Below, piece by piece: positions 14,501 to 20,947 of a stretch of DNA of 20,947 bases. The notes beneath the pieces were generated by a model. That model worked only from the letters and a program-made list of their open reading frames with translations, was not told where the DNA came from and did no database searches. The stretch is from assembly GCA_904419095.1 (NCBI GenBank), contig CAJFQT010000011.1:1-20947 (forward strand), written 5' to 3'. This DNA is from an uncultured Clostridia bacterium (lineage in GTDB: Bacteria; Bacillota; Clostridia; TANB77; CAG-508). Position 1 is the first letter of the stretch. Every line of letters begins with the position of its first letter. Both the position numbers and the translations under genes were made by a program.

Positions 14501-17500
14501 ATTGAAAGAAGTGACAATGATGCAACAAATAGAATTATTGATATATTAGGTTTTGATACTATTAATAATTATATTACGAGTCATGGATATACAAATACTC
14601 AATTGAATAGAAAAATGTTGGAAGAAGCAACAAACGGTGATAATTATACATCAGTTGAAGATGTAGCAAAAATATTAGAAGAAATATATAATAATCAATG
14701 TGTTAATGAAGAATATTCTCAGAAAATGTTAGAATATTTAAAAGGTCAAACACTTACAAATAAAATTCCAGAAGGAGTTCCAGATGGAGTTGAGGTGGCA
14801 AATAAAACAGGAGAGTTACCAGGACAAGTTCAAAATGATGCAGCGATAGTATATAAAACTGATACACCATATATATTGGTAGTAATGTCTTCTGATATTA
14901 TTTCTGATGAAGATGCAATTTCTAATATTATTGATATTTCTGGTTTGGTTTATGACAATATTAGTGCTACAACAAGTTCTTCTTCCGCAACTCAAGGACA
15001 AGCACAGGTAAATGCAGGTATAAGATCTAGAATTTTTGATTTAAAATATACCCCTTTAGAGAATTTTAGAAATAATATAAATAGTGATGATGAAAATGTA
15101 AAAAGGGAAGCATTAAATCAATTTACAATTGATGAAAATGGAAAAATATTAATAGCAACTTGGAATTATAATTCAAATGATGGATTAAAAGTAACAGAGA
15201 AATCTTTTAATACAGCAAGTTCATATACAGAAAAATATACTATGCCAATAGAATATTTAATTGCTTTTTATATAGATACAAGAAATAAAGAATTTGTTAG
15301 TGATTTAGCAGAACTTGCATTAGATAGTGAGTTTGTTTTAGCTGTTCAAGATAATGTTACAACAACTGAGACAATAATTAGTCAAACTGTTGATTATAAT
15401 ACTACTACGTATCCAGCAGATGGTTCTGCAGTTACTAGTGAAGCATGGACAGAAGATAGAGGTGTAATTTCTACAAATCTTACTGAAACAGTTTCAACAA
15501 GTGTCGAATTGACTTATGGTGATACTTGGTTTATGGAGTTTTATAAAGATGTAAATTATAGTTCATCTAATCTAAGTAATATTATAGCTGAAAATTCTGG
15601 AACAGAGGTAGGGGATGAAGGCGATTATATTGGAGACTTTTATTTGACAGCTTATTGTAAATGGTGTAATTCTCCACCAGGATCATTAGAGACTGCATCT
15701 GGAAATGATGCTCAACCTGACCATACTATAGCTGTTCATACAGAATATTTTAATGGACAAGCTGTAAATGGAACAATGGCAAATGGTTCAAAGGTACTTA
15801 TAAATGGTCAAGTTTATACTGTTGAAGATGTCGGAGATATGTCAAGGGTAAGACAAGATAATTGGGTAGATATTTTTATAGATGGTGGCGATACACAACC
15901 TTCTTCAAGTAGTAATGATCCTTGTAATTCTGCTACTTTTTCAGGATCTACAGTACCGGTTTATGTAGCTGAAAATGTGCATTCAGCAAATTCATCTGAT
16001 TCAAATGTTACATCTAGTAGTAAGAGGGTAGATACAACCACTATTATTCAGGGTAATGTTACTACACAAGACTACGATACAGTTGCATCTTCTACATCAA
16101 CGAGAACGGTTTATGACTCAGACAGGACAAGACATGTAATTACTACGACTATAAATACTACTACATCGGTTGAATCATATGCTTATGAATATGAAACTGG
16201 TCAAATGCATGTTTTAGGTAATGAGCAAAACTTTATTACTATATATAATAAAAATAATTCGTTTAAATCTGCTTTAAAACCAACTTGGTTATTCCAAGTT
16301 TTAGCAAAACAAACAAGAACTGCAAATATGGTTGATTTAACTAAATATTTGATTTATAGAGCAAATGGTCAAACGACATCTTATGGTGTTACTACATTTA
16401 ATTTTAATCAATATGCTCCACAAGATTTTGAAGAGATAAAATCTACAGCAGGATTGTCTTTGACAGATACAATATTTACAAGAGATGTTTTCATAGAAGC
16501 TCTGCAATCTTATTATAATAAAACGGGTAATGTAGCATTTAGAGATAATTTCTTAGCTCATGCAGGAGAATTATATGATACAGCTGTTGCAAATAATGTT
16601 AATCCAGAGTTAGTTGTTATAACTGCTAAAACAGAAGGAAATTTTGAGGAATCAGGAGGAAGTTATAACTATTGGGGAATTGCAGTTCCAAATGGGGCTG
16701 GTTCAGGAAATTCATTTAGCAGTTTTGAAGAAGGTGTAAAAGGATATGCAACAGTAATACAGAGTTTTATGCCAGGAGGTTCAAATGAAGCTCTTGTATT
16801 GCAAAGATATGAAGAAAGAAAAAATACTGGTTGTGATCCTAATGGATATGGACAACCGGGAACATTTTCAGGAATGCAATCTTGCTATTCATACTTAGGA
16901 AAGCATGGTCAAGCATATTCAGGTTCTGGTTCGGGTGGATATTATTATATGGATCCTGCAATAGCAGGTGTAACTAAAATATATGCTACACATGAGGAAT
17001 TTGTTGAAAAATGTTTAAATGGTGGACCAGAGCATGCTGATGGAACAGAAACAACACCTTGGGAACAAGGTCAGTATACTGCTTGGCAAGTTGAGAAAAA
17101 ATTAGAAGTTTGGGAAGACATTTTTGGAGACTATGGTTCTCTTAGTACAACAGGTGGAGGAAATCTTGTTCAAAGTGCAGTAGAAGTACATAAATTTTTA
17201 AGAGAAAATGGATTTACATATGCTCAAGCTGGTATAACAGTTCCTAATGAAAATGGAAGTACAATAGATTGTAGTTCATATGTAACTTGGGTATTAATAA
17301 ATGCTGGTGTTCAAGGTTTTGATGCGGGAATGTATCAATGGACATCTTGGAGTTTTATGGCTAATCCATATGGATGGGAAGTTATTTCGCAAGAGAATGT
17401 GCAACCAGGAGATATTTTAGTTTATAGTAATCACGTAGAAATGTATGCAGGAGAAGCAAATGGACAATTATTGGTTTATAATTGTGGAGGTAATTATTCT

Positions 17501-17593
17501 ATTAGTTGTGCTGGTGAAGGAGGAATAGAAGAAGCATCTTATTCAGGACATAGTTTAGCATCGGCATTGATATTAAGAGTACCAGGATTTTAA
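11537..17593 (+). CDS. Giant membrane-anchored multi-domain peptidoglycan hydrolase (GH3, M15, SleB-like, serine beta-lactamase-like, 3D, GH73-like, NlpC/P60)
   Basis: 2018 residues from the ATG at 11537, chosen because AGGTGAGG precedes it. One membrane helix (13-36). GH3 (142-452), NagZ-like: TDEEGG at 208-213, NLGPVADV, KHFPG, Asp313/His315 dyad, nucleophile Asp384 in VVMTDAMNM. M15 peptidase (about 559-729): STHASGCAID with His644 and Asp651, His725 in YSHFE. SleB-like (778-896): Glu788 in REFGG. Serine beta-lactamase-like (909-1142): S956-L-I-K959, S992-D-N, K1090-T-G. 3D domain (1365-1451): FYLTAYC, VEDVGD, VDIF. GH73-like glucosaminidase (1668-1796): Glu1700 in KTEGNF. NlpC/P60 (1875-2018): Cys1912 in IDCSSYV, His1966 in SNHVEMY. 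T4SS usually use a one- or two-domain VirB1-type enzyme to open the wall. This would cut glycan and peptide bonds in several places. Residues 475-555 and 1150-1360 are unassigned. Confidence 0.88.
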   Translation: MAKLDLKGKLKNALISFGTIVLIKVLPLLLIGSIIFNLLNFAKELIQGDHTYDEIISKLDTENLSDLIEVKGNEETGYYWGFVDDIDTKLDSVIEELTNNANTVTIKDKALLKKMIKAELVTQYPDLGGPIFSTDNTYSGSSEERAKKMLEDMTLDEKVSQMLFLLTSNSGDLSKNAGGYILLDGFDFSNTKSTVESASNNIEPVIATDEEGGDVERALSGYPDARSYGESQSYSKLEEDYTNKANALLEMGINMNLGPVADVSSENSYMGRRSFSDDYTVATECVRRAVRSMKSAGLMTSVKHFPGYSNATDTHTGQYTDSRTIEEIQQDIAVFDAGISEGASTVTVSHIIVEAIDDENPASLSTKVINEIRDLGFDGVVMTDAMNMEAVDSIEDKYVKAIKAGNDVLEVTDFDGAKQQILDAISRDDISVEQINESVTRILTMKFEYGVIPVEGEDESDQDDIEIQETSNSFQGAIHLRRVMPDKEIGALENVSTGVPTEQYKYVITDNVGLGTKQEIPDLIKDKMEGKSMNGLYGTTYDNLSYLTIPYYNLEGEVKQGHLIVNNALADEVLLIFQELYKDRVKINRIDILEDTEMGIQDRFLGSDVDEISYAMKLDRYSRYRNNTSGFNDRVGYDGQESTHASGCAIDINPLINPITRSNSTAEDKFYPTNAEKYTNRNDLSWSEEEKNQKIDENSKIYEVFKKYGWSWGGEAEGEYKDYSHFEKTDLTVKTVITNNDSSDSSSDSSISGGNEFLLSIDEPDPNYTGYKWEIEDRDLVERVVTREFGGDYTGSVLVAQIIRDLMMYENTHKFDDIDEKYGFSGSSIPDPPQEATQDAKDAVAFVFDEGNSAVQHKIMCYYARDSMYSEWHESQHFIVEYQYRLGNYTFITRAFDIDSMPFPEGVTQPKENLSQKIQNIVNDSSTSEKYSVYVKNLNSGNIEVNLNNERMQSASLIKLFIMATAYDEKSQGTEKGSSISESDIKIMIERSDNDATNRIIDILGFDTINNYITSHGYTNTQLNRKMLEEATNGDNYTSVEDVAKILEEIYNNQCVNEEYSQKMLEYLKGQTLTNKIPEGVPDGVEVANKTGELPGQVQNDAAIVYKTDTPYILVVMSSDIISDEDAISNIIDISGLVYDNISATTSSSSATQGQAQVNAGIRSRIFDLKYTPLENFRNNINSDDENVKREALNQFTIDENGKILIATWNYNSNDGLKVTEKSFNTASSYTEKYTMPIEYLIAFYIDTRNKEFVSDLAELALDSEFVLAVQDNVTTTETIISQTVDYNTTTYPADGSAVTSEAWTEDRGVISTNLTETVSTSVELTYGDTWFMEFYKDVNYSSSNLSNIIAENSGTEVGDEGDYIGDFYLTAYCKWCNSPPGSLETASGNDAQPDHTIAVHTEYFNGQAVNGTMANGSKVLINGQVYTVEDVGDMSRVRQDNWVDIFIDGGDTQPSSSSNDPCNSATFSGSTVPVYVAENVHSANSSDSNVTSSSKRVDTTTIIQGNVTTQDYDTVASSTSTRTVYDSDRTRHVITTTINTTTSVESYAYEYETGQMHVLGNEQNFITIYNKNNSFKSALKPTWLFQVLAKQTRTANMVDLTKYLIYRANGQTTSYGVTTFNFNQYAPQDFEEIKSTAGLSLTDTIFTRDVFIEALQSYYNKTGNVAFRDNFLAHAGELYDTAVANNVNPELVVITAKTEGNFEESGGSYNYWGIAVPNGAGSGNSFSSFEEGVKGYATVIQSFMPGGSNEALVLQRYEERKNTGCDPNGYGQPGTFSGMQSCYSYLGKHGQAYSGSGSGGYYYMDPAIAGVTKIYATHEEFVEKCLNGGPEHADGTETTPWEQGQYTAWQVEKKLEVWEDIFGDYGSLSTTGGGNLVQSAVEVHKFLRENGFTYAQAGITVPNENGSTIDCSSYVTWVLINAGVQGFDAGMYQWTSWSFMANPYGWEVISQENVQPGDILVYSNHVEMYAGEANGQLLVYNCGGNYSISCAGEGGIEEASYSGHSLASALILRVPGF

Positions 17594-17600
17594 CATTGGG

Positions 17601-17614
17601 GGTGAGTTATTATT
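17601..17614 (+). promoter_or_regulatory. Ribosome site that points to a non-canonical ATT start
   Basis: GGGGGTGAG (17598-17606) is the only good ribosome site before the next gene. The in-frame codons after it are TGA, GTT, ATT, ATT, AAA, GTA, GAT, with no ATG, GTG or TTG until 17675, which lies inside the membrane helix. The ATT at 17612 has the best spacing and gives a normal signal-anchor start. Confidence 0.5.
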
Positions 17615-18976
17615 AAAGTAGATATAAGCATATTAAAAAAGTTTATATTAATAATTATTGTTCTAATAGTAATATTGATTATAGGTATATATGCCTATAA
17701 TCAATATATGAAAAAAAATGAGGGAACTAATAAAGAAGGTGTGGAGGATACTTTTGAAAGTCAGGACACATTTGATAGTAGTTATAATTTAAAAGATGAA
17801 GAACAGATAAATAGGTATTATTTAGTAAAAGATATTTCTGAAAGATATTTAGAGTGTATTTATAATTATAATAATTATGATGGACATGATTTAAATTATT
17901 CTATGATGACAGAAGAGGCATTACAAAGAGCAATAGAATCTCAGAAACAAGCAGATAATAATTTATTAGAGGGCATTGTGGCTGAAGAGTGTAAGGCAGA
18001 TTTTTCTGCTACTGATTATAATTATTATGGTGGATATAGTTTAAATATTAATAATATGTATGTTGCTGATATTTCTGTTTCAATGAAGATATATTTAGTT
18101 TATGGATCAATAGTTAATACTCAGGAAGAAGTTAAGTTAATGGTAGTTCTAGATAATAATAATTCTACATATGAGATTTATCCTCAAAAATATGTACAAC
18201 AAAATCAATTGGAAAACTTAAGAAGTGGAGATACAATTAATTTTTCAAAAGATAATGTAGATAAGAATGATTTCAATACTTTTAAATATAAGAACACTGA
18301 TTCTCAGACTGTAGCTATGGATTATTTTAATAATTACAAGAATTTATTATCTAATAATGCAGAAGCATTATACAATGTTCTAGATAAAGAATATCGAGAG
18401 AAAAGATTTGGTAGTTTGCAAGATTTTCAAGAATATTTGAATTCTAATCGAGAGGAATTAGAAGGTGCTAATGTTTCAAGTTATTTAGTTAATAATTATG
18501 ATAATTATACTGAATATGTTTGTAAGGATCAATATGAAAATTTATACATTTTTAGAGCAACAGCTGTAATGAAGTATTCGTTATTGCTTGATACATATAC
18601 GATTACAACAGACGAATTTAAACAACAATACCAAAATTCATCTAATGAAAATAAGGTTAAACTAAATGTAGATAAATGGTTTGATATGATAAATAATAGG
18701 GATTATAAAAATGCATTTAATTATCTTGATGAAACATTTAGAACAAATAACTTAAAGAATGATCCTAATACTTTTGAAGCATATATGAGAGACCAATATC
18801 CTTTACATTATCAAGTATTATATGGAGAAATAACAGAAAGAAATGGTACATATGTACAAAGTGTAAAATTAAAAGATATAACAGGGGAGGATTCTACAGA
18901 ATATATGCTTGATATAATAATGCAATTGCAAGATGATATGAACTTTGTAATGTCATTTACAATGCAGACTAAATAA
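17612..18976 (+). CDS. Second single-pass membrane protein with NTF2-like domains, VirB8/TcpC-like candidate
   Basis: Read from the ATT at 17612 this is 454 residues: a basic start, one membrane helix (11-29), a polar linker, and three alpha+beta units that look NTF2-like (about 60-215, 235-350 and 352-454). The last two begin with similar helices (AMDYFNNYKNLLSNNAEALYN; VDKWFDMINNRDYKNAFNYL). TcpC of clostridial conjugative plasmids has two NTF2-like domains on one anchor, so a scaffold role like TcpC or VirB8 is plausible. A conventional start at TTG 17675 would cut the membrane helix in half, so I prefer the longer form. It is the last gene of the operon, 18 bases after the hydrolase, and is followed by a strong terminator. 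The NTF2 assignment is by pattern, not by clear sequence identity. Confidence 0.65.
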   Translation: MKVDISILKKFILIIIVLIVILIIGIYAYNQYMKKNEGTNKEGVEDTFESQDTFDSSYNLKDEEQINRYYLVKDISERYLECIYNYNNYDGHDLNYSMMTEEALQRAIESQKQADNNLLEGIVAEECKADFSATDYNYYGGYSLNINNMYVADISVSMKIYLVYGSIVNTQEEVKLMVVLDNNNSTYEIYPQKYVQQNQLENLRSGDTINFSKDNVDKNDFNTFKYKNTDSQTVAMDYFNNYKNLLSNNAEALYNVLDKEYREKRFGSLQDFQEYLNSNREELEGANVSSYLVNNYDNYTEYVCKDQYENLYIFRATAVMKYSLLLDTYTITTDEFKQQYQNSSNENKVKLNVDKWFDMINNRDYKNAFNYLDETFRTNNLKNDPNTFEAYMRDQYPLHYQVLYGEITERNGTYVQSVKLKDITGEDSTEYMLDIIMQLQDDMNFVMSFTMQTK

Positions 18977-18989
18977 ATATTATTAATGG

Positions 18990-19035
18990 AAAAACTGCAA
19001 TAAATTAATTAATAATTTATTGCAGTTTTTGTTTT
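18990..19035. terminator. Strong terminator closing the T4SS operon
   Basis: The arm 18990-19007 is the exact reverse complement of 19013-19030: 18 pairs, five-base loop ATTAA, with T5-G-T4 at and after the right arm. The symmetric A and T ends would also let it work for the minus-strand J-domain gene ending at 19141. Confidence 0.9.
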
Positions 19036-19140
19036 ATAAAAAATAGACTTTTATTAAATTATTTATTTTTATATGTAATTTAATTAGGTTTTTAATGTTT
19101 TATATAAATATATTAAAATTCAATACATTAATATAATAGT

Positions 19141-19758
19141 TTATTTTATAAATAAATTTTTAATAAATTGAATTATAGGATTGTTGTAATATAAATCTGA
19201 TAAATAGCTATTTATAAATGGAATATGCCAGAGTATATAAAAAATAAGAATAATAACAAGTATTGCGATTATCGATGTAAATATATTTTTTATTAAACTT
19301 TTAAGTTTATATTTAATATTCTGTATAGTATAGTTATATTTATAATTTTTTCCATAATTATATTGGTTATTATTTTGAGTATAATTATTGTAATCGTATT
19401 GAGGATTTATATTATAATTATTTTGGAGGTTATTATCATAATTACCTATATTGTAATTATGATTATTTTTTAAATTATTTATTTCATTTTTTAGATTTTG
19501 ATTTTCTTCATATATTTCTTGTATTTGTTCATTTTTTACTTTTTTTAAATTATCATCATAAATTTTTTTCTTTTCTGGATTGGATAATACTTCATATGCT
19601 TCATTTATTTTTTTTAATTTTTGTTCATATATTTGCTTATTATTTTCTTCTTGTAAATCTGGATGATATTTTTTTACTAATGTTTTATAAGCTTTTTCTA
19701 TTATTTCAGAAGAAGCATTTTCATTTATTTCTAACCATTCATAATAATTTTTTTCCAT
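19141..19758 (-). CDS. Membrane-anchored J-domain (DnaJ-like) protein
   Basis: A 205-residue protein. Residues 1-70 are a J-domain with the YHPD motif (His32-Pro33-Asp34) that stimulates DnaK ATPase, and with EAYEVLSNPEKKKIYDD near its end. Residues 70-100 are a Lys/Glu/Asn coiled-coil-like stretch, 100-150 are Asn/Tyr-rich and probably disordered, and 160-181 form one membrane helix with a short tail. It lacks the Gly/Phe, zinc-finger and substrate-binding domains of full DnaJ, so it is a specialised co-chaperone that would recruit DnaK to the membrane. AAAGG precedes the ATG. It is transcribed against the T4SS operon and ends at the shared terminator. Any link with secretion is only positional. 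Confidence 0.88.
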   Translation of the reverse strand: MEKNYYEWLEINENASSEIIEKAYKTLVKKYHPDLQEENNKQIYEQKLKKINEAYEVLSNPEKKKIYDDNLKKVKNEQIQEIYEENQNLKNEINNLKNNHNYNIGNYDNNLQNNYNINPQYDYNNYTQNNNQYNYGKNYKYNYTIQNIKYKLKSLIKNIFTSIIAILVIILIFYILWHIPFINSYLSDLYYNNPIIQFIKNLFIK

Positions 19759-19799
19759 AGCTTATCCTTTCAAAATAAGTTAATTAATTTACTAATACA

Positions 19800-19808
19800 A
19801 TTATAACA
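19800..19808 (-). promoter_or_regulatory. Extended -10 promoter for the J-domain gene
   Basis: The minus strand reads TGTTATAAT, about 42 bases upstream of the ATG at 19758. No good -35 is visible at 17 bases. The element matches the extended -10 boxes of the pilin genes. Confidence 0.45.
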
Positions 19809-19914
19809 TATTTTATATTATTTTTATATATTTGGTATAAATTCTTTTTTCAATTTTATTAATTTAGAATTATTTAAGAATATTTGAATATAGAATATAA
19901 AAAGGGGGGATAAT

Positions 19915-20778
19915 ATGAGTTTAGGTGTTTGTCTTGCAGGAGGTGGAGTGAAAGGTGCAGCTCATATTGGGGTTTTGAAAGCTTTGGAGGAGAAAAATAT
20001 AAAGATTGACTATATAGGTGGAGCATCATCAGGTAGCATAGTAGCAAGTTTATATGCAGCGGGATTTTCTTCAGATGAAATATATGATATTTTTAAAAAA
20101 TATTGTAGAAAAATTAAATATGTTGATTTTAAAAATATAATTAAACTTATTTTGGGTTTAATTTTCACAGGAAGAATAGTAATAGATGGTTTGAATTCAG
20201 GAAATGCGATAGAAAAGCTTATTTATAAAGAATGTAAATCTAAGAATATATTTAATATAGATGATATAAAAATGCCTTTTATTATACCTAGTGTTGATAT
20301 GTTAAGTGGCAAAGTATTATGTTTTACGTCTATAAAAAATAGACAATTTTTTTCTGATAAAATAATGTTTGATGGGGATATTGAGATTGGTAAAGCTGTA
20401 AGAGCTAGTTGTAGTTATCCTGGTATTTTTTCTCCTTGTATGTATAAAGCTACTAAATTAATAGATGGAGGAATTAGAGAAAATGTGCCTTGGAAAGAGT
20501 TAAAGTTATTAGGAGCGGATCAAATAATTAATGTAATTTTTGAAGAGCAAATTGATGTTGAATGTTGTGATAATATCATAAATGTTATTGGAAGGTCTAT
20601 AAGTTTATTGTGTAGAGAATTATCAAATTATGAAATGGAAGGTTCAGATATAACAGTTAAAATAAATTGCAAAAAAATAGGTTTGTTGGATATGAATAAA
20701 ATTGATGAACTATATGAGATTGGCTATGATACTATGAGAAGTATAATTGATAATGATAATATAATTGTAAATAATTAA
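19915..20778 (+). CDS. Patatin-like phospholipase (RssA/YlbK type)
   Basis: A 287-residue protein that fits one whole patatin domain. The oxyanion loop is AGGGVKGAAHIG (8-19), the nucleophile is Ser38 in GASSG (36-40), and the dyad Asp is Asp184 in LIDGGIRENVP. All catalytic residues are present. Patatin-like enzymes hydrolyse acyl esters of phospholipids; the bacterial RssA/YlbK branch is widespread and mostly of unknown substrate. No signal peptide is seen and one hydrophobic stretch (about 76-88) is probably buried, so a cytoplasmic or membrane-edge location is likely. AAAAGGGGGG precedes the ATG. It is divergent from the J-domain gene, with 156 A/T-rich bases between them. A patatin next to a T4SS could be an effector, but nothing in the sequence shows that. 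Confidence 0.9.
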   Translation: MSLGVCLAGGGVKGAAHIGVLKALEEKNIKIDYIGGASSGSIVASLYAAGFSSDEIYDIFKKYCRKIKYVDFKNIIKLILGLIFTGRIVIDGLNSGNAIEKLIYKECKSKNIFNIDDIKMPFIIPSVDMLSGKVLCFTSIKNRQFFSDKIMFDGDIEIGKAVRASCSYPGIFSPCMYKATKLIDGGIRENVPWKELKLLGADQIINVIFEEQIDVECCDNIINVIGRSISLLCRELSNYEMEGSDITVKINCKKIGLLDMNKIDELYEIGYDTMRSIIDNDNIIVNN

Positions 20779-20947
20779 TTAAAATAATAAATTAAAAAAT
20801 TAATAGAAATAAATAATTAATAATAAAAAAATAATTAAAATAAATAGTAAAAAATAAATATAAAAAAATAACTAAAATTAATATTTAAAAAAATAATAAA
20901 TAATAAAAAATAAATATTAAAAAAAATAATTAAAATAAATAGTAAAA
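20779..20947. repeat. A/T-only imperfect repeat region running off the window
   Basis: Almost every base is A or T. A 28-base segment at 20825-20852 recurs at 20920-20947, 95 bases later, and two less exact units starting with seven As and TAA lie between them. No reading frame or stable stem is visible. It may be a decayed noncoding spacer or a replication-slippage product. Confidence 0.6.

Noticed and set aside
17675..17677. TTG at 17675 as start of the last T4SS gene
   Set aside because: It would remove most of the membrane helix and has no ribosome site, whereas the frame is open upstream to a good site.
20779..20947. CRISPR-like array in the A/T repeat
   Set aside because: The units are imperfect, of unequal spacing and almost only A/T, and there are no distinct spacers or cas genes.
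1..20947. tRNA or rRNA genes, attachment sites or transposases
   Set aside because: None seen on either strand, so there is no direct evidence in the window that the locus is an integrated mobile element.

Overview
The window is strongly AT-rich DNA with AGGAGG-type ribosome binding sites. Its secretion genes are of the Gram-positive kind: a PrgI/VirB3-like protein, NTF2-like VirB8/TcpC-type proteins and peptidoglycan hydrolases instead of outer-membrane parts. This points to a low-GC Bacillota, most likely a clostridial commensal. No species can be named from the sequence alone.

Left flank (1-1300): the 3' end of an AbiEii-type nucleotidyltransferase toxin gene, a decayed second copy of the same gene tail, a convergent terminator region, and a small seven-cysteine protein on the minus strand.

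Pilin block (1290-3692): four VirB2-like pilin or pilin-domain genes. The first carries a long acidic N-terminal extension and the second a Gly/Ser linker. The last two are near-twins whose 75-residue mature core is identical although the DNA differs at 14 synonymous sites. The second gene and the twin pair each have their own promoter of matching architecture, and the block ends in a terminator.

Machine operon (3902-19035): one promoter, then a VirB3/PrgI-like protein, a VirB4 N-terminal-domain-like gene interrupted by an in-frame amber codon, the VirB4 ATPase, a 1010-residue VirB6/TrbL-like channel protein, a TTG-started NTF2-like membrane protein, and a 2018-residue membrane-anchored protein. 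The last carries GH3, M15, SleB-like, serine beta-lactamase-like, 3D, GH73-like and NlpC/P60 domains. A second NTF2-like membrane protein, apparently starting at ATT, follows, and then a perfect 18-bp terminator stem. I read this as a type IV secretion system (T4SS) in which one giant protein replaces the usual one- or two-domain VirB1-type wall hydrolase. I see no relaxase, no VirD4/TcpA coupling protein, no VirB11 and no obvious oriT, so its cargo is unknown.

Right flank (19036-20947): a minus-strand membrane-anchored J-domain protein, a divergent patatin-like phospholipase, and an almost pure A/T imperfect repeat that runs to the window edge.

The most unusual items are the seven-domain wall-remodelling protein, the pilin signature shared by the pilins and the VirB6-like channel, the amber codon at a likely Tyr position in the split VirB4, and the twin pilins under strong purifying selection.
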